From positions 1-44,731 of the forward strand of contig JAIENY010000029.1 of assembly GCA_019750915.1 (NCBI GenBank): a stretch of 44,731 bases of DNA, written 5' to 3'. Position 1 is the stretch's first letter; each line of letters begins with the position of its first letter. The notes beneath the pieces are model-generated. The model made no database searches. It was not told the DNA's origin and saw only the letters and a list, made by a program, of their open reading frames with translations. The DNA comes from Xanthobacteraceae bacterium (GTDB lineage: Bacteria; Pseudomonadota; Alphaproteobacteria; Rhizobiales; Xanthobacteraceae). Of the stretch, positions 9,032-18,873 are shown piece after piece. A program made the translations under genes and the position numbers.

Positions 9032-10285
9032 TTAGACCGGCTTCAGCAGGATATGTCGCTTACGGCCCATCGACAGTTTGATGACCCCCTCGGGTGTCAG
9101 GTTATCGTTGGTCAGCGTCATCTTGTCGTCGGTCACCACGACATCGTTGACCCGGATGCCGCCCGCCTTGATCTGCCGCCTGGCGTCACCGTTCGATGAG
9201 ACGAGGTTGGCCTTGACGAAAAGAGCCAGCACGGAAGCTCCCGACGCCAATTCCGCGCGGGAAATCTCCAGCGTCGGCAGGTTCTCGGCGATCGCGCCTT
9301 CCTCAAAGGTGCGGCGTGCGGTCTCGGCAGCCTCATCGGCGGCGGCGCGGCCGTGAACCACTGCGGTGGCTTCGGTGGCCAGAATCTTTTTCGCCTCGTT
9401 GATCTCCGAGCCGCCGAGCGCTTGCAGCTTTGCGATCTCGTCGAGCGGCAGCCGCGTAAACACTTTGAGGAAGCGGCCGACGTCGGCGTCTTCGGTGTTG
9501 CGGAAATATTGCCAGAAGTCATACGGGCTGAAGAGATCGCCGTTGAGCCAAACCGCGCCCTTCGCCGTCTTGCCCATCTTGGCGCCGGACGATGTGGTGA
9601 GCAGAGGCGTGGTGAGCGCGTAAAGCTGTTTCCCGCCCATACGGTGGCTGAGCTCGACACCGTTGATGATATTGCCCCACTGGTCCGAGCCGCCCATCTG
9701 CAAGATGCAGTCGTAGCGGCGGCTGATCTCGACGAAATCGTATCCCTGCATGATCATGTAATTGAATTCGAGGAACGACAGCGACTGTTCGCGGTCGAGC
9801 CGGAGCTTCACGCTGTCGAACGACAGCATCCGGTTGACTGAGAAGTGCCGTCCGACCTCACGCAGGAACTGAACGTAATTCAGCTTCAACAGCCAGTCGG
9901 CATTGTTGATCATCAGCGCGTCGGTTGGACCCTCGCCGTAGCGCAGGATGCGGCCGAAGATCTTCTTGATGCCTTCGATATTGGTTGCAATCGCGTCCTC
10001 GGTCAGGAGTTGGCGCTGCTCGTCGCGGAACGAGGGATCGCCAACCATCGACGTGCCGCCGCCCATCAGCGTGACCGGTCGGTGCCCGGTCTGCTGCAGC
10101 CAGTAGAGCATGGTGACGGAGATCAGGTTTCCGATGTGCAGGCTGGTTGCCGTGGCATCATAGCCGACATAGGCTGTAATCGGCCCCTTGGAACAGGCGT
10201 CATCAAGCGCTGCCGGATCGGAGATCTGGTGGATGAGACCGCGCTGGTCCAGCACGTTCAGGAAATCGGACTTGTAGGCACTCAT
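9032..10285 (-). CDS. tyrS: Tyrosyl-tRNA synthetase
   Basis: This 417-residue class I aminoacyl-tRNA synthetase charges tRNA-Tyr with tyrosine in the cytoplasm. The HIGH-equivalent motif is HIGN at residues 50-53 and the KMSKS-equivalent is KMGKT at 236-240. Tyrosine-binding landmarks such as YVGYDATA near the N-terminus and GGSDQWGNI around 198-206 are present. An S4-type RNA-binding domain closes the protein (about 350-417). Length and motifs are standard. It is divergent from anmK, with 78 bases between the two starts. Confidence 0.97.
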   Translation of the reverse strand: MSAYKSDFLNVLDQRGLIHQISDPAALDDACSKGPITAYVGYDATATSLHIGNLISVTMLYWLQQTGHRPVTLMGGGTSMVGDPSFRDEQRQLLTEDAIATNIEGIKKIFGRILRYGEGPTDALMINNADWLLKLNYVQFLREVGRHFSVNRMLSFDSVKLRLDREQSLSFLEFNYMIMQGYDFVEISRRYDCILQMGGSDQWGNIINGVELSHRMGGKQLYALTTPLLTTSSGAKMGKTAKGAVWLNGDLFSPYDFWQYFRNTEDADVGRFLKVFTRLPLDEIAKLQALGGSEINEAKKILATEATAVVHGRAAADEAAETARRTFEEGAIAENLPTLEISRAELASGASVLALFVKANLVSSNGDARRQIKAGGIRVNDVVVTDDKMTLTNDNLTPEGVIKLSMGRKRHILLKPV

Positions 10286-10363
10286 GATGCGCTCTGGTCT
10301 TAGCGTTTTGGTGAGGCGTGTGGTGTATCAGGTCTTACCCCGGATTCAACCAAGGAGCGGCCA

Positions 10364-11461
10364 ATGCTGAACGCCATTGGGCTGATGAGCGGGACCTCGC
10401 TCGACGGTATCGATGTGGCGCTGGTGCGGACCGACGGGGAGAGAATCGGCTCCTTCGGCCCGGTCGGCTACCGGCCTTACTCCGCTGCCGAACGAGCCCT
10501 GCTGCGGAAAACCCTTGAAGCCGCCCCGAAGCTGACCAAGCGCGACGATCGCTCCGGGATATTCGCGGAAGCCGAACATCTGGTCACGAGGACCCATGCC
10601 GAGGCCTTGGAGGCTTTTCTGGCGCAGCACGGGCTGCGCCGCGAGGAAATCGATGTCGTCGGTTTTCATGGCCAGACCATCCTGCATCGTCCTCAGCAGC
10701 GGCTCACCATTCAGATCGGCGATGGACAATCACTGGCGCGGATGTTGAATCTGCGGGTGGTCTTCGATTTCCGGGCGGACGACGTTGCCGAGGGAGGGCA
10801 GGGTGCTCCGTTCGTGCCGGTGTATCACCGCGCGCTGGTGACTATGAGCAAGGTCGAGATACCTGTTGTTGTTGCCAATATAGGCGGCGTCGCGAATATC
10901 ACTTACATCGACCAGGAGGCTTTGATCGCCTGCGATACTGGCCCCGGCAACGCGCTGCTCGACGATTTCATGTTGCGCGAGACCGGCAAGGCGGTCGATC
11001 AGGATGGCCGGTGCGCCGCACGCGGCAGGCCTGACGGGGACTGGATCACGCGGGCGCTTGAGCATCCTTTCTTTGCGGAATTGCCGCCGAAATCGCTGGA
11101 CCGCAATGATTTCGCTGGGTTCACCGTCGGTGGCATGTCCCGCGAGGACGGCGCCGCGACGCTCACAGCTTTCACCGCAGCCTCGATCGGTCATGTCATG
11201 GAATGGCTGCCGCGGTTGCCGCTGAACTGGATCGTCGTCGGCGGAGGGGCGAACAACCCGACCCTGATGGCGATGCTCCGCTCTCAACTGGCGCCTGCAA
11301 TCGTTCAAACCGGCCATGAACTCGGCTGGTCCGGAGACGCCGTTGAGGCACAGGCGTTCGCCTATCTCGCGGTGCGAAGCCTCAAGGGGCTGCCGTTGAC
11401 CTATCCCGGTACGACCGGCGTGAAATCGCCGATTACCGGAGGGGTTCTTGTCGAGGCCTGA
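10364..11461 (+). CDS. anmK: Anhydro-N-acetylmuramic acid kinase
   Basis: This 365-residue kinase converts 1,6-anhydro-N-acetylmuramic acid, released by lytic transglycosylases, to MurNAc-6-phosphate in the cytoplasm, recycling cell-wall sugar. The N-terminal signature MSGTSLDGID (residues 8-17), NIGGVANIT and the DTGPGNALLDD segment are characteristic of AnmK within the sugar-kinase/Hsp70/actin fold. GGAG lies 6 bases before the ATG. It points away from tyrS and converges on a hydrolase gene 3 bases downstream. A lytic transglycosylase that could supply its substrate is encoded at 37951-39180. Confidence 0.96.
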   Translation: MLNAIGLMSGTSLDGIDVALVRTDGERIGSFGPVGYRPYSAAERALLRKTLEAAPKLTKRDDRSGIFAEAEHLVTRTHAEALEAFLAQHGLRREEIDVVGFHGQTILHRPQQRLTIQIGDGQSLARMLNLRVVFDFRADDVAEGGQGAPFVPVYHRALVTMSKVEIPVVVANIGGVANITYIDQEALIACDTGPGNALLDDFMLRETGKAVDQDGRCAARGRPDGDWITRALEHPFFAELPPKSLDRNDFAGFTVGGMSREDGAATLTAFTAASIGHVMEWLPRLPLNWIVVGGGANNPTLMAMLRSQLAPAIVQTGHELGWSGDAVEAQAFAYLAVRSLKGLPLTYPGTTGVKSPITGGVLVEA

Positions 11462-11464
11462 GGA

Positions 11465-12112
11465 TTAGCGGACGTTGGCAAGCCGCATGTCGAGATAGGA
11501 CGTGATCGTTTCCATCAACGGCTCAAGTTTGTCCTGGAAGAAGTGGTTGGCGCCGGGAATGATCTGCTGATCGATCACGATGCCCTTCTGGGTTTTCAAC
11601 TTGTCGACCAGAGCGGTGACGTCCTTGGAAGGCGCAACGATATCCTTTTCGCCATGAACGATCAGCCCTGATGAAGGACATGGCGCGAGGAACGAGAAGT
11701 CATAGCGATTCGGCTCCGGGGCGATCGAAATGAATCCCTCGACCTCGGGGCGGCGCATCAGGAGTTGCATGCCAATCCAGGCGCCGAATGAAAAGCCCGC
11801 AACCCAACAGGCGCGCGCCTCGGGATTGATGGTCTGGGCCCAATCGAGCGCTGCTGCTGCATCCGACAATTCACCGGTGCCGTGATCGAACGAGCCCTGA
11901 CTGCGTCCCACGCCGCGGAAGTTGAAGCGCAGCACTGAAAAGCCGCGAGCGACAAAGGAGTAATACACCTGATACACGATCGGGTGATTCATGTTGCCCT
12001 GGAATTGCGGATGGGGGTGCAACACCATCGCAATTGGTGCATTCTTCTGCTTGGCTGGATGGTAGCGGCCTTCAAGACGGCCAGCAGGGCCGGTGAATAT
12101 AACTTCGGGCAT
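11465..12112 (-). CDS. Alpha/beta hydrolase of unknown substrate
   Basis: This is a compact 215-residue alpha/beta hydrolase. The nucleophile elbow is GFSFG with S108; the likely partners are D157 (EKD) and H190 (GANH), giving a complete triad. HPHPQFQGNM near residues 32-41 is typical of the KANL3/Tex30 or YsgA-like small hydrolases. No signal peptide is visible, so it should be cytoplasmic. It is divergently transcribed from the cysteine desulfurase that opens the SUF cluster, 202 bases apart. Substrate cannot be told from sequence. Confidence 0.85.
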   Translation of the reverse strand: MPEVIFTGPAGRLEGRYHPAKQKNAPIAMVLHPHPQFQGNMNHPIVYQVYYSFVARGFSVLRFNFRGVGRSQGSFDHGTGELSDAAAALDWAQTINPEARACWVAGFSFGAWIGMQLLMRRPEVEGFISIAPEPNRYDFSFLAPCPSSGLIVHGEKDIVAPSKDVTALVDKLKTQKGIVIDQQIIPGANHFFQDKLEPLMETITSYLDMRLANVR

Positions 12113-12274
12113 TGGTGTCCTTGGCAGTCTTCCTCAACGCTGTGCTGGTCTTTGACCATTGCAGCGAAGCGTCGATCGAGCATCGCCGCCGTCCGGCGTG
12201 CGACATTGAAATTTGAGGCCTGCTTCTACCATGGGGGCGGGGTCAAAAAGCAAGCATATTGAGCATGGTGTCTT

Positions 12275-12295
12275 TATACCTCGTCGGAAAGTATA
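12275..12295 (+). promoter_or_regulatory. Inverted repeat ahead of the SUF-locus desulfurase gene
   Basis: TATAC at 12275-12279 and GTATA at 12291-12295 form a perfect 5-bp dyad with an 11-base spacer, 20 bases before the ATG at 12315. It could be an operator for an iron or redox regulator, but it does not fit an IscR or Irr consensus that I can state with confidence. Confidence 0.25.
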
Positions 12296-12314
12296 GGCAG
12301 AGCAACAGGTTGGC

Positions 12315-13499
12315 ATGATGTCCAGTTCTGCCGAGAAGCATGTGGCCCGCACGCGCGTTTATTTCGACTGGAACGCCACGACTCCGATGCGTCCGCAAGC
12401 CAAGGCGGCCATGATCAAGGCCCTCGAGATGGCAGGAAACCCGTCGTCGATCCATGCGGAGGGGCGTGCAGCCCGGCGGCTCGTGGAGGAAGCCCGGACC
12501 GCGGTCGCTCACGCGGTCGGTGCGACGGCGGCCAACGTGATTTTCAGCTCGGGTGGAACCGAGGCGAATGCGCTGGCTCTGACGCCCGGACTGCGCCGGG
12601 AGGGTGAGGCGGTGACCCGGCTGGTGATGTCTGCGATCGAGCATCCCTCGGTTTTGTCTGGGGGGCGATTCGCCGTTGAGGATATTGAGGTCGCGCCGGT
12701 TACCGTTGATGGCGTGGTCGATTTAGCCCGTCTGCAGGAGCTTCTGGCTGGAAAGCCGCCGGCGCTGGTTTCGGTGATGCTGGCCAATAACGAGACGGGG
12801 GCCATCCAGCCGATTTCGGAGGTCGCAGGCCTGGTTCATGCCGCGCATGGCGTGCTGCACGTTGATGGCGTTCAGGCGCTCGGGAAAATTGATATTAATT
12901 TCAATGAACTGGGAGCTGATCTTCTATCGCTTTCTGCGCATAAAGTGGGCGGCGCCAAGGGTGTGGGCGCGCTGGTTTTGTCCGACAGGATTGCCGGGTT
13001 GGAGCCGCTGATCGAGGGCGGAGGCCAAGAAAAGGGCCGAAGGGCTGGAACCGAGAATGTGGTGGGCATCGCGTCGTTCGGCGCCGCTGTCAGTGCGGCC
13101 GACGACACCCGGGCGGCCTCCGCAAACCGAATGCGGAAACTTCAGGAAAAGCTTGAGCGTGGGCTGCTAACTATCTCACCTCAAATAAGAATTATTTCAT
13201 CCGGCGTTCGTCGTCTGCCAAACACGACGCTGTTTTCCGCGCCTGGCATGAAAGCGGAAACCGCTGTCATCGCCTTTGATCTGGAAGGAATGGCAGTGTC
13301 TTCGGGGTCCGCCTGTTCCTCCGGCAAGGTTCGCCCATCGCATGTTCTGGAGGCCATGGGCATCCCGCCAGCGCTGGCGCAAGGAGCTGTGCGTCTGAGT
13401 TGGGGCTGGGACACTGCTGAGGCAGAGGTTCAATACCTGCTCGAAGCTTGGAAAACGCTGGCGGGTGTATTACTTAAAGGAGCAGATGCGGTGGCTTGA
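12315..13499 (+). CDS. Cysteine desulfurase, NifS/IscS type (group I)
   Basis: This 394-residue PLP enzyme removes sulfur from cysteine and passes it on as a persulfide. The PLP lysine is K210 in SAHK. The active-site cysteine C334 lies in SSGSACSSG, the long-loop arrangement of group I (NifS/IscS) desulfurases, unlike the group II SufS encoded downstream. It opens the SUF cluster and is separated from sufB by 96 bases containing a hairpin. Two adjacent ATGs (12315, 12318) are possible starts. It may supply sulfur to SufBCD, or separately to tRNA thiolation; the sequence does not decide this. Confidence 0.92.
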   Translation: MMSSSAEKHVARTRVYFDWNATTPMRPQAKAAMIKALEMAGNPSSIHAEGRAARRLVEEARTAVAHAVGATAANVIFSSGGTEANALALTPGLRREGEAVTRLVMSAIEHPSVLSGGRFAVEDIEVAPVTVDGVVDLARLQELLAGKPPALVSVMLANNETGAIQPISEVAGLVHAAHGVLHVDGVQALGKIDINFNELGADLLSLSAHKVGGAKGVGALVLSDRIAGLEPLIEGGGQEKGRRAGTENVVGIASFGAAVSAADDTRAASANRMRKLQEKLERGLLTISPQIRIISSGVRRLPNTTLFSAPGMKAETAVIAFDLEGMAVSSGSACSSGKVRPSHVLEAMGIPPALAQGAVRLSWGWDTAEAEVQYLLEAWKTLAGVLLKGADAVA

Positions 13500-13513
13500 A
13501 CAATTCTAAAAAA

Positions 13514-13540
13514 AGGGTGATTTCGGGAACGAAAGACCCT
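13514..13540 (+). promoter_or_regulatory. Two-part hairpin between desulfurase gene and sufB
   Basis: AGGGT/ACCCT (13514-13518, 13536-13540) encloses TTTCG/CGAAA (13521-13525, 13530-13534) with a GGAA loop and a 2/1 internal bulge. There is no T-tract downstream on the + strand. On the - strand the stem is followed by a run of seven T (13508-13514 as A on +), so antisense termination is possible. It may also be an mRNA processing or regulatory structure. Confidence 0.4.
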
Positions 13541-13595
13541 AAATGACAAGCGTACCGTTCCACTGCGGTCCTTGAAACCGCGAGGGGAGATTAGA

Positions 13596-15074
13596 ATGCC
13601 TGCCGTCCAAGAGACGGTCGATCGGGTTCGCCAGATCGACGTCGACCAATATCGCTACGGTTTTGAAACACAGATCGAGTCCGAGAAGGCCCCGAAGGGT
13701 CTTTCAGAGGACATCGTTCGCTTCATCTCTGAAAAGAAAAACGAACCGGCATGGATGCTGGAATGGCGCCTTGAGGCCTATCGCCGCTGGTTGACCATGC
13801 AGGAGCCGACCTGGGCTCGCGTCGATTATCCGAAGATCGACTATCAGGATCTCTATTATTATTCCGCGCCCAAGAAGAAGACGGTCGCTTCGCTTGACGA
13901 GATTGATCCGGAGATTCTCAAGACCTATGAGAAGCTCGGCATTCCGCTGCGCGAGGTCGAGATGCTGGAGGGCGTCGTGAGGCCGGAAGGCGAGCGCCGT
14001 GTCGCTGTCGATGCCGTGTTCGATTCGGTCTCCGTCGCCACCACTTTTCAAGCCGAGTTGAAGAAGGCCGGCGTGATCTTCATGCCGATCTCGGAAGCCA
14101 TTCGCGAACATCCCGAACTGGTGAAAAAGTATCTCGGCACGGTCGTTCCGACCTCCGACAATTTCTTCGCGACGCTGAACTCGGCGGTGTTTTCGGACGG
14201 CTCATTTGTCTACATCCCGCCGGGTGTCCGCTGCCCGATGGAGTTGTCGACCTACTTCCGCATCAACGAGCGCAACACCGGCCAGTTCGAACGCACGCTG
14301 ATCATCGCCGACAAGGGCTCTTACGTCAGCTATCTCGAAGGCTGCACCGCGCCGCAGCGCGATGAGAACCAGCTGCATGCGGCTGTGGTCGAACTCGTCA
14401 CGCTGGACGATGCCGAGATCAAGTATTCGACGGTGCAGAACTGGTATCCGGGGAATTCGGAAGGCAAGGGCGGCATCTACAACTTCGTCACCAAGCGTGG
14501 CGACTGCCGCGGCAAGAATTCCAAGATATCGTGGACGCAGGTGGAAACCGGCTCCGCGATCACCTGGAAGTATCCGAGCTGCATCCTGCGCGGCGACAAC
14601 TCGCAGGGCGAGTTCTACTCGATCGCGATTTCGAACGGCTATCAGCAGGTCGATTCCGGCACCAAGATGATCCATCTCGGCAAGAACACATCGAGCCGCA
14701 TCATCTCGAAGGGCATCGCGGCGGGCAAGTCGCAGAATACCTATCGCGGCCTTGTCACCGCGCACCGCAAGGCGACCCACACGCGCAACTTCACCGCGTG
14801 CGATTCGCTTCTGATCGGTGACCAGTGCGGCGCGCACACCGTGCCGTATATCGAAGCGAAGAACTCGTCGGCGCATTTCGAGCACGAGGCGACGACGTCG
14901 AAGATTTCCGAAGACATGCTGTTCTATTGCGTCCAGCGCGGCCTTTCGCAGGAAGAAGCGGTGGGGCTGGTCGTGAACGGCTTCGTCAAGGACGTGTTGC
15001 AGCAATTGCCAATGGAATTTGCGGTCGAGGCGCAGAAGCTGATCTCGATCTCGCTGGAAGGAAGTGTTGGATGA
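13596..15074 (+). CDS. sufB: Fe-S cluster scaffold protein SufB
   Basis: SufB is the core scaffold of the SufBC2D complex, on which Fe-S clusters are built in the cytoplasm. The 492-residue product shows the conserved family architecture: an N-terminal helical region and a long right-handed beta-helix with [16 protein letters not shown] and [12 protein letters not shown] segments. The start is the ATG at 13596, preceded by GAGGGGAG; the frame is open to a TTG at 13572, which would add 8 residues. Its stop overlaps the sufC start (ATGA, 15071-15074), implying translational coupling. Confidence 0.97.
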   Translation: MPAVQETVDRVRQIDVDQYRYGFETQIESEKAPKGLSEDIVRFISEKKNEPAWMLEWRLEAYRRWLTMQEPTWARVDYPKIDYQDLYYYSAPKKKTVASLDEIDPEILKTYEKLGIPLREVEMLEGVVRPEGERRVAVDAVFDSVSVATTFQAELKKAGVIFMPISEAIREHPELVKKYLGTVVPTSDNFFATLNSAVFSDGSFVYIPPGVRCPMELSTYFRINERNTGQFERTLIIADKGSYVSYLEGCTAPQRDENQLHAAVVELVTLDDAEIKYSTVQNWYPGNSEGKGGIYNFVTKRGDCRGKNSKISWTQVETGSAITWKYPSCILRGDNSQGEFYSIAISNGYQQVDSGTKMIHLGKNTSSRIISKGIAAGKSQNTYRGLVTAHRKATHTRNFTACDSLLIGDQCGAHTVPYIEAKNSSAHFEHEATTSKISEDMLFYCVQRGLSQEEAVGLVVNGFVKDVLQQLPMEFAVEAQKLISISLEGSVG

Positions 15075-15829
15075 CCGCGTTACTCGAAGTCAAAGGTCTC
15101 AAGGTTCAGGTTGAGGACAACGAGATTCTTCACGGTCTCGACCTCACGGTGAACGAGGGCGAAATCCACGCCATCATGGGACCGAACGGATCCGGCAAAT
15201 CGACGCTGTCGCACGTCATCGCCGGCAAGCCGGGCTATGAAGTGACCGGCGGAGAAGTCCTGTTCAAGGGCGAGGACCTGCTGGAGATGGCGCCGGATGA
15301 GCGCGCCGCGAAGGGCGTGTTCCTCGCATTCCAGTATCCGGTCGAAATCCCCGGCGTCGCCACCATGACGTTCCTGCGCACGGCATTGAACGCGCAGCGC
15401 AAGGCACGCGGCGAAGACGAATACTCGACGCCGGATTTCTTGAAGAAAGTAAAGGAAGTCTCAACCAGACTGAGCATTCCGCAGGAGATGCTGCGCCGTG
15501 GCGTCAATGTCGGGTTCTCGGGTGGCGAGAAGAAGCGCAACGAAGTGTTGCAGATGGCGTTGTTTGAACCGAGCCTGTGCATTCTCGACGAGATGGATTC
15601 AGGCCTCGACATCGATGCGCTGCGTATCGCAGCGGATGGTGTCAACGCACTGCGAGCCAAAAACCGGTCGATGATCGTCATCACGCACTATCAGCGGCTC
15701 CTGAACTACATCGTTCCGGATGTCGTCCACGTGATGTCGAAAGGCCGGGTGGTGAAGACCGGCGGCAAGGACCTCGCCCTGGAGCTGGAGAAGTCCGGTT
15801 ACGCGCAGTTCGAAGATAAAGCGGCGTAA
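15071..15829 (+). CDS. sufC: Fe-S assembly ATPase SufC
   Basis: SufC is the ABC-type ATPase that drives conformational change in the SufBCD scaffold; it has no membrane partner. The 252-residue product has Walker [10 protein letters not shown] (about residues 36-44), the signature SGGEKKRNE (about 145-153) and Walker B CILDEMD (about 168-174). The ATG overlaps the sufB stop. The frame stays open upstream into sufB, but those residues are antifamily sequence and should be ignored. sufD follows after 12 bases. Confidence 0.97.
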   Translation: MTALLEVKGLKVQVEDNEILHGLDLTVNEGEIHAIMGPNGSGKSTLSHVIAGKPGYEVTGGEVLFKGEDLLEMAPDERAAKGVFLAFQYPVEIPGVATMTFLRTALNAQRKARGEDEYSTPDFLKKVKEVSTRLSIPQEMLRRGVNVGFSGGEKKRNEVLQMALFEPSLCILDEMDSGLDIDALRIAADGVNALRAKNRSMIVITHYQRLLNYIVPDVVHVMSKGRVVKTGGKDLALELEKSGYAQFEDKAA

Positions 15830-15841
15830 GCGAGTATCTCG

Positions 15842-17167
15842 ATGAACGTTGCATTGGTTAAATCAATAGCTGAGCAGCCGTACGGCGAATTGTTCGCCGC
15901 GGCGCGCAGTCGCCTGCCAGGTGTTGGCCCTGTCGCGGACGCTCGCGAAAAGGCGTTCGATGATTTTGTTCGACGCGGTCTGCCGCATCGGCGAATTGAA
16001 GAATGGAAATACACCGATCTGCGGGCGTTGTTGCGCGATGTCGCACCGTTGGCCCCGACGCCCAACAAGACAGCGATTGATCGGGCAAAAGACGCGATGG
16101 AAGCGCTGGCCGTTGATGGTACCCAAAATCTGGTGCTTGTCGATGGCGTGTTCGCGCCTGAGCTTTCGGATTTTACAGCGCTCGAGAAGGGCGTTCGCGT
16201 GCAGACCTTGCGAGAGTCGCTCGACAATGACGGCAATCCGTCACGGGCCGACCTGTTGCTGACCAGCACTGCGTCCGATGCGATGATTTCGCTGAATGCC
16301 GCGATGGCCACCGATGGCGTGGTGATCTTCGTGGATGACGAGGTCAAACTGTCGAAACCGCTCCACGTCGTGCATGTGGCGACGGCATCTGGCGTCTCGT
16401 CGTTCACGCGTTCGCTTCTGAAAATCGGCAACGGGGCTCAAGTCACCTTTGTTGAGAGTTTCGTCGCGGCCGAGGGCGCGAAGACCTATCAGGCATACGA
16501 CTCCGTTGTCGTTTCGATCGGCGATAAAACGGAGTTGCAGCATGTGCGTCTGGTCGATGACGCGCGCGACGCAGCGAACATCACGACCGCCGTATTCACG
16601 CTCGGCCGCAAGTCGAAGGTGAATACCTTCGTGCTTACGCAGGGCGCTGGTGTCAGCCGCTATCAGGGCTTCATCACCTTTGCCGGTGAGGGCAGCGAGT
16701 TGTCGACCAATGGCGTCAATCTGCTCGGCAGCAAGCGTCATGGTGACACCACGCTGGTGGTTGACCATGGTGTGCCGCATTGCACGAGCCGCGAGGTTTT
16801 TCGTGCGGTGATCGACGATCAGGCGCATTCGGTGTTTCAGGGCCGCATCATCGTCCGTCCGGATGCGCAGAAGACCGACGGCAAGATGATGACTCGTGCT
16901 CTGCTTCTCTCTGACGAGGCCGAGGCGGACAACAAGCCGGAGCTTGAGATTTTCGCCGATGATGTGACCTGCGGCCACGGCGCGACGACGGGCGCTCTCG
17001 ATGAAAGCCTGCTGTTTTATCTGCGGGCACGCGGCCTGCCGGAAAAAGAAGCGCAGGCGCTCCTGATTTCGGCATTCGTGGGCGAAGCCATTGAGTCCAT
17101 CGTCAATGACGACCTGCGTGACCTCGCGGTTGCGACAGCGGAGCGTTGGCTGGCATCGCGAGGCTGA
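15842..17167 (+). CDS. sufD: Fe-S cluster assembly protein SufD
   Basis: SufD is the SufB paralogue that completes the scaffold and is needed for iron entry. The 441-residue product has a helical N-terminus, a beta-helix core, and the C-terminal CGHGATTGALDE segment containing the histidine equivalent to the functionally important SufD His of E. coli. Its TGA at 17165-17167 overlaps the sufS start. It lies between sufC and sufS in one operon. Confidence 0.96.
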   Translation: MNVALVKSIAEQPYGELFAAARSRLPGVGPVADAREKAFDDFVRRGLPHRRIEEWKYTDLRALLRDVAPLAPTPNKTAIDRAKDAMEALAVDGTQNLVLVDGVFAPELSDFTALEKGVRVQTLRESLDNDGNPSRADLLLTSTASDAMISLNAAMATDGVVIFVDDEVKLSKPLHVVHVATASGVSSFTRSLLKIGNGAQVTFVESFVAAEGAKTYQAYDSVVVSIGDKTELQHVRLVDDARDAANITTAVFTLGRKSKVNTFVLTQGAGVSRYQGFITFAGEGSELSTNGVNLLGSKRHGDTTLVVDHGVPHCTSREVFRAVIDDQAHSVFQGRIIVRPDAQKTDGKMMTRALLLSDEAEADNKPELEIFADDVTCGHGATTGALDESLLFYLRARGLPEKEAQALLISAFVGEAIESIVNDDLRDLAVATAERWLASRG

Positions 17168-18411
17168 TGATGCATCCGGCTGTCGCGAACGGTTCATACA
17201 ATGTCGATCGGGTTCGTGAGGATTTCCCCGCGCTGAGCACGTTGATCTACGGCAAGCCGCTGGTCTATCTCGACAACGCGGCTTCGGCGCAGAAGCCTGT
17301 CGCCGTGCTCAACCGCATGACCGAGGCATATCAGTCCGAGTATGCCAACGTGCACCGCGGCCTGCATTATCTCGCGAACGCTGCAACAGACGCCTATGAA
17401 GGCGGCCGGACCAAGGTCGCGAATTACCTCAACGCGAAGCGCAATGAAGAGATCATCTTCACCCGCAACGCCACGGAGGCGATTAATCTGGTTGCTTCGT
17501 CATGGGGCGCACCGAATATCACGGAGGGCGATGAGATCGTCCTCTCGATCATGGAGCATCATTCCAATATCGTGCCGTGGCACTTCCTGCGCGAGCGTCA
17601 GGGTGCAGTCATCAAGTGGGCGCCGGTCGATGACGAAGGCAATTTCCTGATCGAGGAGTTTGAAAAGCTTCTCACCCCGAAGACGAAAATCGTTGCGATC
17701 ACCCAGATGTCCAACATGCTGGGCACGGTCGTGCCGGTGAAGGAGGTCGTCCGTCTCGCGCATGCACGCGGCATTCCGGTGCTGGTCGATGGCAGCCAGG
17801 CCGCCGTGCACATGACCATCGACGTGCAGGATATCGACTGCGATTTCTACGTCTGCACCGCGCACAAGATTTACGGTCCCAGCGGCATCGGCGCGCTTTA
17901 CGCGAAGTACGATCACCTGGTGGCGATGCGGCCCTATAATGGCGGCGGAGAGATGATCCGCGAAGTTGCGCAGGACTGGGTGACTTATGGCGATCCGCCG
18001 CACAAGTTCGAAGCGGGTACACCGGCAATCGTTGAGTCTGTCGGTTTTGGTGCCGCGATTGATTACGTGAACTCGATCGGCCGGGAACGGATTGCCAAAC
18101 ACGAGCACGATCTGCTGACCTACGCGACCGAGCGTCTGCGTGAAATCAACTCGCTGCGGATTATCGGTACGGCGCGCGACAAGGGACCGGTGATCTCTTT
18201 CGAAATGAAGGGCGCACACCCACATGATGTAGCAACCGTGATCGATCGCAGCGGGATCGCGGTTCGGGCAGGAACGCACTGTGTGATGCCCCTTTTGGAG
18301 CGATTCAACACAACCGCCACCTGCCGGGCCTCGTTTGGCATGTACAATACACGCGCCGAGGTTGATCAGCTTGCACAGGCGCTCATTAAGGCGCGGGAGC
18401 TTTTCTCATGA
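17167..18411 (+). CDS. sufS: Cysteine desulfurase SufS (group II)
   Basis: SufS is the dedicated sulfur donor of the SUF pathway, a PLP enzyme of 414 residues. The PLP lysine is K234 (TAHK). The catalytic cysteine C372 sits in RAGTHC, the short-loop form typical of group II enzymes, which normally need SufE or SufU to accept the persulfide; no such gene is in this window. I start it at the ATG overlapping the sufD stop (TGATG, 17165-17169); the next codon is also ATG (17170). Its stop overlaps the sufT start (ATGA). Confidence 0.95.
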   Translation: MMHPAVANGSYNVDRVREDFPALSTLIYGKPLVYLDNAASAQKPVAVLNRMTEAYQSEYANVHRGLHYLANAATDAYEGGRTKVANYLNAKRNEEIIFTRNATEAINLVASSWGAPNITEGDEIVLSIMEHHSNIVPWHFLRERQGAVIKWAPVDDEGNFLIEEFEKLLTPKTKIVAITQMSNMLGTVVPVKEVVRLAHARGIPVLVDGSQAAVHMTIDVQDIDCDFYVCTAHKIYGPSGIGALYAKYDHLVAMRPYNGGGEMIREVAQDWVTYGDPPHKFEAGTPAIVESVGFGAAIDYVNSIGRERIAKHEHDLLTYATERLREINSLRIIGTARDKGPVISFEMKGAHPHDVATVIDRSGIAVRAGTHCVMPLLERFNTTATCRASFGMYNTRAEVDQLAQALIKARELFS

Positions 18412-18800
18412 ACGACACCAGCAATGTCGAAATAGCGCCGGAAGCCGGTGCGCCGAGCAGGATCGATACCGTTTCGGCTTTGCCTCCGGAAGAAACCGAA
18501 CGTCTCGGAGCTGATATCGTGGCCGCGCTAAAGACGGTCTATGACCCGGAAATTCCGGCGGACATTTATGAGCTTGGCCTGATCTACAAGGTCGACATCA
18601 AGGATGACCGGGCCGTGGACGTCCAGATGACGTTGACGACCCCGAATTGTCCGGCCGCGGGCGAATTGCCGACGATGGTGGAGAATGCCATCGCTAGCGT
18701 GCCGGGTGTCGGTCCGGTGAGCGTCAATGTGATCTGGGAGCCGGTGTGGACACCAGACCGAATGTCGGACGAGGCTCGCCTTGTCCTCAACATGTGGTGA
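18408..18800 (+). CDS. sufT: SUF-associated DUF59/MIP18-family protein SufT
   Basis: This 130-residue protein has a DUF59 (MIP18) core, with YDPEIPADIYELGLIY at about 45-60 and TLTTPNCP at about 76-83. The latter holds the conserved cysteine. SufT proteins help mature Fe-S enzymes, mainly under high demand. An acidic, disordered stretch of about 25 residues precedes the domain. The ATG overlaps the sufS stop, and sufA follows 73 bases later. Family assignment is firm; the exact step it serves is not settled by sequence. Confidence 0.93.
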   Translation: MNDTSNVEIAPEAGAPSRIDTVSALPPEETERLGADIVAALKTVYDPEIPADIYELGLIYKVDIKDDRAVDVQMTLTTPNCPAAGELPTMVENAIASVPGVGPVSVNVIWEPVWTPDRMSDEARLVLNMW

Positions 18801-18843
18801 GCCCGATTTAACCGTTTTGCTTTTAGGTGGACACGCCGGAACG

Positions 18844-18859
18844 CGGCATTGAAATGCCG
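18844..18859 (+). promoter_or_regulatory. Hairpin abutting the sufA ribosome binding site
   Basis: CGGCAT (18844-18849) pairs perfectly with ATGCCG (18854-18859) around a TGAA loop. The last base of the stem is the first of the GGAGG at 18859-18863, so folding could touch ribosome access for sufA (ATG 18874). Confidence 0.35.
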
Positions 18860-18873
18860 GAGGACATCGCCAA

